In this document: in pieces, positions 44,617 through 52,128 of the stretch | Layout of the letters: each line of letters begins with the position of its first letter | Position numbering within the stretch: position 1 is the stretch's first letter | From: Bacteroidales bacterium | Lineage (GTDB): Bacteria > Bacteroidota > Bacteroidia > Bacteroidales > WCHB1-69 | NCBI GenBank assembly: GCA_017549765.1 | Contig: JAFYNM010000022.1 | Location: forward strand, 1-53,040 | Reading direction: 5' to 3' | Length of the DNA stretch: 53,040 nucleotides | Notes under the pieces: generated by a model | What the model saw: the letters and a program-made list of their open reading frames with translations, nothing else | Database searches by the model: none | Told to the model about the DNA's origin: nothing | Position numbers and translations under genes: made by a program

Positions 44617-45824
44617 GATTGCGCAATGGCTTGCGGGTTGTTCATGTGGAAACCAACTCTCCGATATCGCATTTCGGGGTGCTGGTGGACATAGGCACCC
44701 GTGACGAGCCTCAACAGACTCCCGGACTGGCCCATTTCCTCGAACACACCATCTTCAAAGGAACTCAGAAACGTAATGCTTACCGCGTCATCAGCCGTAT
44801 GGAGGCGGTGGGCGGTGACCTGAATGCCAGCACCTCCAAGGAGGAGACCTATTTTCATACCTCATTCCTCTCTCCCGACTACCCCCGGGCGGTGGAGCTT
44901 CTGTCAGACATCCTCTGCCATTCCGTTTTTCCTGAAAAAGAGCTGGAGAAAGAGAAGACCGTGGTCATGGAGGAGATCAGCTACTACAAGGACACGCCTT
45001 CGGAGTTGATCTATGACGATTTTGAAGGACTGGTTTTTGAGCATCATCCACTCGGGCGCAATATTCTGGGCACCAGGCAGAGTGTGCGCAAGATGAATCG
45101 CAACGATCTGCTGGGCTTGCTACAACAATATTATAATGTGCATAATCTGGTCCTGGCTTCCGTCGGCAATATCTCGTTGAAACGTCTCCTGCAACTCTGC
45201 GAGCGCTATTTCGGTGATATGGACCTCCGACAGGAACCCAAACGTCGGGATCTTTTTACCGATTACCGCCCTCGTACAGTCCGTGTGCATAAACATGCTA
45301 CCCAGACCAATGTGATGATGGGAATGCCTGCCTACGCCATCACCGACGACAAGCGTGTGCCCTTCCTGCTGTTGACGAACCTGCTGGGCGGCCAGGGGCA
45401 GAATACCCGTCTGAACATGTGCATGCGCGAGAAACGAGGACTGGCCTATACTGTGGAGGCGAACTATACCTCTTTCTCCGATACTGGACTCTTCACCGTC
45501 TATTTCGGATGCGCCCGCCAGAACACCGACCATTGTGTCGAGCTGGTCATGAAAGAGACCGAACGACTGCGCAACCAGAAACTGGGGAGTATGCAGCTCT
45601 ACTATGCCAAGAAACAGCTGATCGGGCAGATGGCCCTGGCCAATGAAGCAAAACTCAACGAGATGCTGGGTGTCGGCCATACCGCCATCTTCTTCGACGA
45701 GGTGGACACGATGGAGGAGAGTATCCAAGAGATAGAGGAACTCACCGCCGAGGATATCCTCTCCGTGGCGCAGGAGATCTTCCGCCCGGACCAGTTTTCA
45801 ACGCTTATTTTTGAACATTCTTGA
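44598..45824 (+). CDS. M16 family zinc peptidase
   Basis: The 408-residue product has the inverted HxxEH motif HFLEH at 46-50, the third ligand Glu in VMEEISYYKD (about 121-130), and later the RGLAYTVEANY substrate segment of pitrilysin-type proteases. No signal peptide is visible, so it is probably cytoplasmic. It has a single M16 pair (two domains), like mitochondrial-processing-peptidase-beta-like bacterial proteases. The start overlaps mtaB by 19 bases and recR follows after 12 bases. Confidence 0.92.
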   Translation: MPHHIVRLRNGLRVVHVETNSPISHFGVLVDIGTRDEPQQTPGLAHFLEHTIFKGTQKRNAYRVISRMEAVGGDLNASTSKEETYFHTSFLSPDYPRAVELLSDILCHSVFPEKELEKEKTVVMEEISYYKDTPSELIYDDFEGLVFEHHPLGRNILGTRQSVRKMNRNDLLGLLQQYYNVHNLVLASVGNISLKRLLQLCERYFGDMDLRQEPKRRDLFTDYRPRTVRVHKHATQTNVMMGMPAYAITDDKRVPFLLLTNLLGGQGQNTRLNMCMREKRGLAYTVEANYTSFSDTGLFTVYFGCARQNTDHCVELVMKETERLRNQKLGSMQLYYAKKQLIGQMALANEAKLNEMLGVGHTAIFFDEVDTMEESIQEIEELTAEDILSVAQEIFRPDQFSTLIFEHS

Positions 45825-45836
45825 TTTCCAGATACC

Positions 45837-46463
45837 ATGCTGTCCATATATTCTAAAAATCTTGAAAATGCGGTCAACGAGATTGCCAAGCTCCCCGGCA
45901 TCGGCAAGCGTACTGCTCTGCGACTCGCTCTGCACCTGCTGAAGACCGAAGAGGAGGATGTGTCACGTCTTACCGATCGTATCAACAAACTGAAGACGGA
46001 CATCTTCTTCTGCAAGAAATGCTATAATGTGTCAGATGCCGAAATCTGTGATATCTGTGCCAACCCCAAGCGCGACCCATCGGTCATCTGTGTGGTGCAG
46101 GATATCCGTGACATCATCGCTTTGGAGAATACCCATCAGTACCATGGCGTGTATCATGTCCTCGGCGGGGTGATCTCCCCGATGGACGGCATTGGCATCC
46201 AGCAGCTGAATTTGCAGGAACTCTTCACCCGTGTGGAACACGAGCCTGTCACCGAACTGATCCTGGCACTGCCTTCAACGGTAGAAGGGGATACAACGAA
46301 TTTCTTCATCTACAAGAATGTGAAAGACAAAGTGGCGAAAATCACGACGATAGCCCGAGGCATCGGGGTGGGGGAGGAACTGGAGTATGCTGACGAGGTG
46401 ACTCTCGGCCGCTCATTGCTGTCCCGAACAGATTTTGATACAATTTATCAGAAAAATGGTTGA
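45837..46463 (+). CDS. recR: recombination protein RecR
   Basis: Part of RecFOR loading of RecA at gaps. The 208-residue product has the helix-hairpin-helix start (KLPGIGKRTALRLALHLL), the C4 zinc finger (CKKCYNVSDAEICDIC), the TOPRIM region (ICVVQDIRDIIALENTHQYHGVYHVLGG) and ALPSTVEGDTTNFFI with the C-terminal Walker-like end. The secreted beta-helix gene follows 15 bases later. Confidence 0.96.
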   Translation: MLSIYSKNLENAVNEIAKLPGIGKRTALRLALHLLKTEEEDVSRLTDRINKLKTDIFFCKKCYNVSDAEICDICANPKRDPSVICVVQDIRDIIALENTHQYHGVYHVLGGVISPMDGIGIQQLNLQELFTRVEHEPVTELILALPSTVEGDTTNFFIYKNVKDKVAKITTIARGIGVGEELEYADEVTLGRSLLSRTDFDTIYQKNG

Positions 46464-46478
46464 TGTTTATACGATATA

Positions 46479-48437
46479 ATGATGAAAAAAATGATCCTGT
46501 TGCTTGCCGCCATTTTGCTGACGTGGGCAGGCAATGCACAAACGGAAGAGACTATGGATTCGATACAATACATCTCACCTTTAGATTTCGGTCTTGCTGA
46601 AGCAGAAAGCGACAGCGCCCGTTACGAGGTCCTCTACCGGACCCATCAGGCTGCTTTGGCCGAAGGGAAGGATGTCTCCTATGAAGGCATCGAATCCTTG
46701 ACTATCCAGGTGAGCGCTGAGAGCAAGAGCATCCCGCTGACCCCTAACAACGATTTTCACGGTCTGAAACTGACGGTGCGTAACAATGCCCAGAAGTTTT
46801 TCCTCTTCGAGATGATCCAGCCCGCCACGCCCATCGAGTTTGACAAAAAACGTGTGGACGATGGCGACTTCCGGGATCTGGAACCCTTGAACGAGGGCGA
46901 CTGGCTGCTGATTCTGGAGGACGAGACCCCCTGGGTGGCCAATCGCGCAGGCTATGCCTACGGAGCTACTCGCAAGGACATCCTCTATATCCAGGACGGT
47001 AAAGCCAAAAACAAACCCATTGCCTTGTATGATACCGACACCACCCATCTGAAAGCTTCTTATTGTCCTGCCACCACCGACCTGAAGACTATCTCCAACT
47101 TGACTATTCTGCGCGATAGTACCTCTACCTACAAGACCAAGTGCATCTATGTGGAAGGCTTCAACAATGTGAAAATCAGCAATGTGCAACTCTTTACGCC
47201 CCAAAACAGCACCATGTATGCCGATGAAGCCATCACCTTTGTCAACTGCGCCAATGTGACGATGGAAGATGTGCGGATCGACGGCACCTATTCGCAAGAG
47301 AAGAAATACGGTTACGGCATCATGATGAACAATGTCTGGAATGCCACCTTCCAACGGCTGGATGCCCACGCCCAATGGGGAGTCTTCGGAACCAATAACA
47401 TGAGCAACGTCACCTTGCGCGACTGCGATATCAACCGTTTCGATGTGCACTGCTATGGCAAGGACATCTTTATCTATAATTGCAAGTTCAGCAAGCTCTA
47501 TAACCAGTTCTCCTCCATCTTCGGAACTCTCCTGTTTGACGGATGCCGTTTCGTCAATTTCGTGCCAGTGCTGGTGGAGACCTCCTACAATGTCTATACC
47601 CCCTTCGACCTGACCTTCAAGAATTGTGTGATGGAGGCTGGCGTGTCGCGCAACTATTTGATATCCATCGGAAAACTCAACGATCAGGCGGTATCACGTC
47701 CCGAACTTGCCCGCAAGTGCTGGCCTAATGTGACTATCCAAAACCTGATTGTCAATGTGCCCGACAAGGTGTCTGAGATCATCCTCTTCAAACCTACGGG
47801 TGAGATCACCTATCGCAAACCGGTGGATTATGTCTCACAAGTCAAGATCGATGGGCTTTCGTTCCATTACTCCGGCTCTGGCCATGCCGCTAACTTCGTC
47901 ATCTCCAGCGCGCCTGTTACCTCGACGAAAACCATCCAATACGACATTCGCAACATGGATCTCTTGTCTGTGCCCAACGGACAGATCAAACAGGCTACGA
48001 AGAAATATGTGTATCCCGCCAGCCTGACCATCAATCTCTTCAAAAACAGAGAGGATGTCATCAAAATCCTTAATTCGAGATTGAACTATAATGTCGTGAC
48101 CAACGCCAAACATAATATCCGTTTCACCAGTTGCACCGTTGGCATGATCCGCTATTCATCCGATGCCGGTAACGCCAAGCGCGTCTATAAGCAGTGTACC
48201 CTCTATCTGAACAATGCCGATGACAACCGCTATTATATCGACAATCATGCGGAGTATGAAAAATGCACCTTTATCCCTTGCAATGCCAAGATGTTCGTTG
48301 ATTTCTATGGCACCAAGAATGATGTGACCATTAAGAACTGCAAGACAACGCGCACCACGGCTCTGTTCTATAGAGGCAGTGCCAACAATACGGAGATGAA
48401 GAGTTATCAGCTCAAAGGCGAGCGGAAGAATAGGTAA
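46479..48437 (+). CDS. secreted right-handed parallel beta-helix protein
   Basis: The 652-residue product has a signal peptide (about 1-20, AGNA-QT) followed by an NSxxY-poor acidic region, and then repeating short strands (NVKISNVQLF, NVTMEDVRID, NVTLRDCDINRF, DIFIYNCKF, VTIKNCKTTR) of the parallel beta-helix type, seen in pectate-lyase-like and polysaccharide-binding proteins. No catalytic residues can be assigned. It follows recR without a promoter motif, so it may be expressed from the nadB operon. It ends 5 bases from the convergent flippase. Confidence 0.78.
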   Translation: MMKKMILLLAAILLTWAGNAQTEETMDSIQYISPLDFGLAEAESDSARYEVLYRTHQAALAEGKDVSYEGIESLTIQVSAESKSIPLTPNNDFHGLKLTVRNNAQKFFLFEMIQPATPIEFDKKRVDDGDFRDLEPLNEGDWLLILEDETPWVANRAGYAYGATRKDILYIQDGKAKNKPIALYDTDTTHLKASYCPATTDLKTISNLTILRDSTSTYKTKCIYVEGFNNVKISNVQLFTPQNSTMYADEAITFVNCANVTMEDVRIDGTYSQEKKYGYGIMMNNVWNATFQRLDAHAQWGVFGTNNMSNVTLRDCDINRFDVHCYGKDIFIYNCKFSKLYNQFSSIFGTLLFDGCRFVNFVPVLVETSYNVYTPFDLTFKNCVMEAGVSRNYLISIGKLNDQAVSRPELARKCWPNVTIQNLIVNVPDKVSEIILFKPTGEITYRKPVDYVSQVKIDGLSFHYSGSGHAANFVISSAPVTSTKTIQYDIRNMDLLSVPNGQIKQATKKYVYPASLTINLFKNREDVIKILNSRLNYNVVTNAKHNIRFTSCTVGMIRYSSDAGNAKRVYKQCTLYLNNADDNRYYIDNHAEYEKCTFIPCNAKMFVDFYGTKNDVTIKNCKTTRTTALFYRGSANNTEMKSYQLKGERKNR

Positions 48438-48442
48438 TAGTC

Positions 48443-49945
48443 TTACGACTCTGTCGGCTGACGTCGCAGCAGCCGCAGGATTTTTCTCTTGTTGAGGACG
48501 AAAAGAATGCCTAAATATCCAATCAGCAAAAGGGTGTTCACCGCGAGTCTTACCCATATGGTCTCGATACCCAACCCTTTGATTAACAAGGTGCTGGTTA
48601 GATAAACACCCGCTGCGACGGCCATATAGAGGACAATCTTCTTGACCTCATAATTCACTGGGTAGTATTTCTGTCCTAGCAGGTAGGAGGCGACCATCAT
48701 GCTGAAATAGCAAGCGAAGGTGGCCCAGGCGGAGCCCATATAGTCGAAGCGCGGGATGAGTACAATGTTGAGCACCAGGGTGATGATGGCACCGAAGATG
48801 GCTAAGAAGGCTCCGAACTTGGTCTGTTCAGTAAGTTTGTACCAAATGGAGAGGTTGTAGAAGATGCCCAAAAAGAGGTTGGCCATCAGTAGGATGGGTA
48901 CCACCGGCAAGCCTACACGGTATTCCGGTCCCACGAAGTATTGGATGATATCCATATAGAGCATGATGCCAACGAAGATGATAGAGCATACGAACACGAA
49001 GGCGGTCATGGCCTCGGCGTAGGTCTTCTGCGGGTCTTTCTCTTTCGATTTGTTAAAGAAGAAGGGCTCGGCAGCATATTTGTATGCCTGCACGAAGATG
49101 GTCATCAGGATGGAGATCTTGTAGCAGGCACTGTAGATGCCGACGGAGGCTTGCGGGTTCTCCTGGACGGAGAAGTATTTCAGCAACACCCGGTCCATGG
49201 TCTCGTTGACGATGCCCGCCAGACCAAAGACCAGCAAGGGTAGGGCGTAGCGCAACATTTTCTTCCATAATTGAAGGTCAAACTCATAGCGTTGTTTGAA
49301 GAAGCTCGGGAAGAGCATCAATAGTGTGACGATAGAGGCGATGAGGTTGGAGATGAAGATGTAGCCAACTCCGATTTCGGGATTGTAGATAGTGGAGACG
49401 AAGGAGTCGGGGTTATTCTTCAGCAGATAAGGGCAGAGCAAAAGGAAGAAGAGGTTGAAGAGCACGTTGGTGACGATGTTGGTGATCTTCACCAAGGCGA
49501 AGTTCCAGACCTTGTTCAGATAACGGAGCCGTGCGAAGAAGATGGAGGTGATGGCATCTATGCCGATGATGAAAGCGAACCAGATGATATATTCGGGATG
49601 GTCTGGGTAGCGCATCCACGAGGCTATGGGGCCTGAGAAGCAGGTGCACAGCACGATAAAGATAGCGGAGGTGCAGCACAGCGAGGTGACGATGGTGGAA
49701 TAGACCTTGTTCTGGATCTCCTTGTCGCGGGCAAAATAGAAAAAGGCGGTCTCCATGCCGTAGGTCAGGATGACCAGGAAGAGGCTCGTCCAGGCGTACA
49801 GTTCACCCACGACACCGTACTGGCTGGCGTCGGAGAAGATATAGGTGTGCAGTGGGACTAAGAGATAGTTGAGGAGTCTGCTGAGAATGGTGGTGCCTCC
49901 GTAGATGGCAGTCTGATTGGCTAATTGTTTGATATCTGACGACAT
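48443..49945 (-). CDS. polysaccharide/oligosaccharide flippase (MOP superfamily)
   Basis: The 500-residue protein has about 14 hydrophobic segments and begins SDIKQLANQTAIYGGTTILSRLLNYLLVPLHTYIF, the typical start of Wzx-like flippases. Segments such as ALPLLVFGLAGIVNETMDRVLLKYF (about 225-255) also fit the family. It should flip a lipid-linked glycan across the inner membrane. It is third in an operon, 12 bases after the outer-membrane protein gene. No glycosyltransferase cluster is adjacent. Confidence 0.88.
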   Translation of the reverse strand: MSSDIKQLANQTAIYGGTTILSRLLNYLLVPLHTYIFSDASQYGVVGELYAWTSLFLVILTYGMETAFFYFARDKEIQNKVYSTIVTSLCCTSAIFIVLCTCFSGPIASWMRYPDHPEYIIWFAFIIGIDAITSIFFARLRYLNKVWNFALVKITNIVTNVLFNLFFLLLCPYLLKNNPDSFVSTIYNPEIGVGYIFISNLIASIVTLLMLFPSFFKQRYEFDLQLWKKMLRYALPLLVFGLAGIVNETMDRVLLKYFSVQENPQASVGIYSACYKISILMTIFVQAYKYAAEPFFFNKSKEKDPQKTYAEAMTAFVFVCSIIFVGIMLYMDIIQYFVGPEYRVGLPVVPILLMANLFLGIFYNLSIWYKLTEQTKFGAFLAIFGAIITLVLNIVLIPRFDYMGSAWATFACYFSMMVASYLLGQKYYPVNYEVKKIVLYMAVAAGVYLTSTLLIKGLGIETIWVRLAVNTLLLIGYLGILFVLNKRKILRLLRRQPTES

Positions 49946-49957
49946 AGGTTTGGGATG

Positions 49958-50728
49958 CTAATGCTTCGGGTAGATGCCCACCTTGCGGCCGAAGTCGTAG
50001 GCGAGGTAACCGGCGAGGTAGAAAGGCTTGGCTTTGTTCTGGGCCATTTGCTGCACAAAGGGGAAGATCATGTCGTAGGAGACGCCGACCTCCAGTGCGT
50101 GCAGTCGGTAGTCGCTCTTGGCGAACTCGAAGTTGAGGCCTATCTTGGCGTAGAAGCCAGGACGGAAGATGGTCTGCATGATGCCGGTGAACAATCCGCC
50201 GCCGCCCAGGATGTTGTTGAGGTTGTGCTTTTCAGGGTCGTAGCGGACAATCTCGGAGAAGCCGGTGTTGTAGTTCAGCACCTCCACATAGCAGGGGATG
50301 CCTAAGCCCAGAACAGGGCCAGCGGAGAGCTTCAGGTTGACGGCTACCCCGCCCCAATAGGGCTTCTGGTGCAGTGTGCGCTGGTAACCGTAGCCTCCCT
50401 GCAAAAAGAAAAGGGTGTAGAGCTGGCCATAACGGCAGGGACGCGTCCAGTCGTAGGCGATGTTGACGGACCGTACTGATTTGGGGTGCTGGTTGTAGAG
50501 GAATTCCACCTCCCAGAAATGCTTGTTGTGGATGTCAGGTGTGCGGCCATGTTGGAAGCCGACACCCAAGCCGGAGGTGTTGATGAACAACTCGAAGTTC
50601 CACTCTTTGGTCGTCACATCGTGGTGGAACTCGCCGACCTCCTGCCCGAAGGCGCAAAATGTCAGCCCCGTCAGGATAAGGGTCAGGAGGGGCTGGAGAC
50701 GAGGCCGGTGGTTACGAGCAGACGACAT
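49958..50728 (-). CDS. outer-membrane beta-barrel protein of unknown function
   Basis: The 256-residue product has a signal peptide (about 10-28, ending TFCAFG-QE) and strand-rich segments with aromatics (WEVEFLYNQHP, YTLFFLQGGYGYQR, WGGVAVNLKLSAGPVLGLG, LHALEVGVSYDMIF) as in small Bacteroidota barrels. The last residues (GYLAYDFGRKVGIYPKH) do not end in the usual Phe. It is second in an operon between a tiny lipoprotein and a flippase, which hints at a link to surface-glycan export, by context only. Confidence 0.75.
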   Translation of the reverse strand: MSSARNHRPRLQPLLTLILTGLTFCAFGQEVGEFHHDVTTKEWNFELFINTSGLGVGFQHGRTPDIHNKHFWEVEFLYNQHPKSVRSVNIAYDWTRPCRYGQLYTLFFLQGGYGYQRTLHQKPYWGGVAVNLKLSAGPVLGLGIPCYVEVLNYNTGFSEIVRYDPEKHNLNNILGGGGLFTGIMQTIFRPGFYAKIGLNFEFAKSDYRLHALEVGVSYDMIFPFVQQMAQNKAKPFYLAGYLAYDFGRKVGIYPKH

Positions 50729-50737
50729 GCTGGAGCG

Positions 50738-50872
50738 TTACTCTTCAATGTCTGCCGGGGCTTCGTAGCATGCGTAATGTCCGTAAGCGGCGCACTTGTG
50801 TTGTGTGTCACAAGCGGCGAAGATGGCGATGGTGCCTAAAAACAATGCTGCGATGACAATAATCTTTTTCAT
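50738..50872 (-). CDS. 44-residue lipoprotein
   Basis: A small gene starting at ATG 50872: MKKIIVIAALFLGTIAIFAAC, lipobox Cys at 21, then a 23-residue mature tail with two more Cys (HKCAAYGHYAC) and an acidic end. A -7 element (TATCTTTG on minus, 50895-50902) lies 23 bases upstream, which decides this start over an open frame reaching 51298 that would run through the repeat and structured element. It is followed after 9 bases by the barrel protein and then the flippase. Confidence 0.75.
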   Translation of the reverse strand: MKKIIVIAALFLGTIAIFAACDTQHKCAAYGHYACYEAPADIEE

Positions 50873-50894
50873 GTTGATGGTGATTAAAAACGTG

Positions 50895-50902
50895 CAAAGA
50901 TA
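50895..50902 (-). promoter_or_regulatory. Bacteroidota -7 element for the lipoprotein-barrel-flippase operon
   Basis: The minus strand reads TATCTTTG (TAnnTTTG), 23 bases before the ATG of the 44-residue lipoprotein. Confidence 0.7.
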
Positions 50903-51033
50903 TAAAATTTCTCCAATAACGTGAAAAGAGGTGGTTTTAGTATTATGAACGGTGATATGTGGATTGTGGGAGGAATTGAAAAATTGAAAATGGAAAATGA
51001 AAGAGGGGGATGGCGGAGGCGTGGCGTAAAAAG

Positions 51034-51068
51034 AATTAGGAGTTAGCAGTTTGGAGTTAGGAGTTTCC
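51034..51068 (+). repeat. heptad array, AGTTAGG family (5 units)
   Basis: Units aattagg, agttagc, agtttgg, agttagg and agtttcc immediately precede the structured element at 51069. The surrounding 50873-51351 gap has no gene. Confidence 0.8.
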
Positions 51069-51300
51069 TTGAGCGGCCCCGTCAGGGGCAAGAGCTCGGT
51101 AGAAGAACCGTGGTCTGAGGGCGAGAGGGTAAGGGAAATGCAGGCCGTAGGTCTGCAGGGGTTGGTAGCAATGGGGCCGCACGGGCAATATCGCACGCCG
51201 TAGGTGTGCGGGCAGCCATACCGGTCATGCCACGCGAATCTGCGCGGAATTTCCCTTGGCGGGACGAGGGGGCGATATGTCAGGGCCGAGGTGTGCATTG
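51069..51300. other. structured non-coding element (RNA or dispersed repeat candidate)
   Basis: A GC-rich island in an otherwise AT-rich 479-base gap. Two 8-bp hairpins, 51139-51157 (outer arms TGCAG/CTGCA) and 51192-51210 (outer arms CGCAC/GTGCG), share the same internal nine bases GCCGTAGGT, which fold as CC/GG around a GTA loop plus a G-T pair. Longer-range pairs are 51131-51139 with 51249-51257 (9 bp), 51073-51080 with 51173-51180 (8 bp) and 51188-51194 with 51272-51278 (7 bp). A local GCCCC/GGGGC hairpin (51076-51080 with 51085-51089) competes with the second. The strand and function are unknown; no coding signature is convincing. Confidence 0.55.
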
Positions 51301-51351
51301 CGGGGGCGAAAATAAAAATTATTACATTATCTAGGCAAAATGCTGCATTCC

Positions 51352-52080
51352 TTAATTGATTTCACCATTGGTCTTTTTTGGTCTTTTTTTGTCTTCCTGA
51401 GAAATCCAAGTTATTTCTACAATGTTATAATCATGAAAATTAAAAAATGGAACCAACACCCCCTTGATTATGTATGTATATAGTCCCCTTGACTGACGAG
51501 TTCTATAGATCGTATCGCCATCTCTCACGATAGGATTTGGACTACAACAATCCATTTGCAAAAAAGGAGTAAGTGTCAAATTGTAATTGTGTCCTAATTT
51601 TAACTTTTTCAAATTGTTCCCAAATTCATGTTGAAAAATAAGAATTCTAATATACTTGAATGATGTTTTTTCACTGCCTACTTGTTCGACATCATACACA
51701 TAGAGTTTTGTTTTCTTTAAATGATTCCCCCTAACATAATAGTTGTCTTTTTTCACTTCTGCATAGACAACTTTAAAAGAACCTTGAATACTCTGTAAAT
51801 CATTAGTGTTAGAGCTATCTTCTATAGGAAAAAAAGAGATGATTTTACCGTTTTCACTCACATACATTGCTGTATCCAGCTTCGTATGCTGAATAAAAGC
51901 TATTACATCTTTTTTTTGTGGTTGAATCACACCTTTTTTATTTCTTACATAAAAGCCATATTTATACTGGTTTGGAACTTTATTTTTACCACCTGTTCTA
52001 AATAACACCCCCTGACCAAACACTGTATAGAAACAGAAAAACAACAAAATAATTAAAAACAATATTCTTTGGCATTTCAT
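51352..52080 (-). CDS. AT-rich secreted protein of unknown function next to RHS
   Basis: I start at the ATG 52080 (MKCQRILFLIILLFFCFYTVFG), a clear signal peptide. The 242-residue mature protein is Lys/Tyr-rich with no recognised domain; it has YKYGFYVRNKKGVIQPQ and ends KKRPKKTNGEIN. Its composition is clearly more AT-rich than most of the window, like the adjacent RHS tip. Downstream of RHS toxins, immunity or accessory proteins are often encoded, but this one is exported to the periplasm and shows no known immunity domain. The link is only positional. Confidence 0.62.
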   Translation of the reverse strand: MKCQRILFLIILLFFCFYTVFGQGVLFRTGGKNKVPNQYKYGFYVRNKKGVIQPQKKDVIAFIQHTKLDTAMYVSENGKIISFFPIEDSSNTNDLQSIQGSFKVVYAEVKKDNYYVRGNHLKKTKLYVYDVEQVGSEKTSFKYIRILIFQHEFGNNLKKLKLGHNYNLTLTPFLQMDCCSPNPIVRDGDTIYRTRQSRGLYTYIIKGVLVPFFNFHDYNIVEITWISQEDKKRPKKTNGEIN

Positions 52081-52128
52081 AATTAGTATTGGTGTGTGTT
52101 TTTCGTGAATTTTCATAACGTATAAACA

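Noticed and set aside
50738-51298. A 186-codon open frame on the minus strand ending as the small lipoprotein
   Set aside because: A -7 element at 50895-50902 and a complete lipoprotein signal starting at 50872 show that only the last 44 codons are the gene; the rest runs through a repeat array and the structured element.
51352-52080. Calling the AT-rich secreted protein an RHS immunity protein
   Set aside because: It has a signal peptide and no known immunity fold; only position supports the idea, so it is left as unknown.
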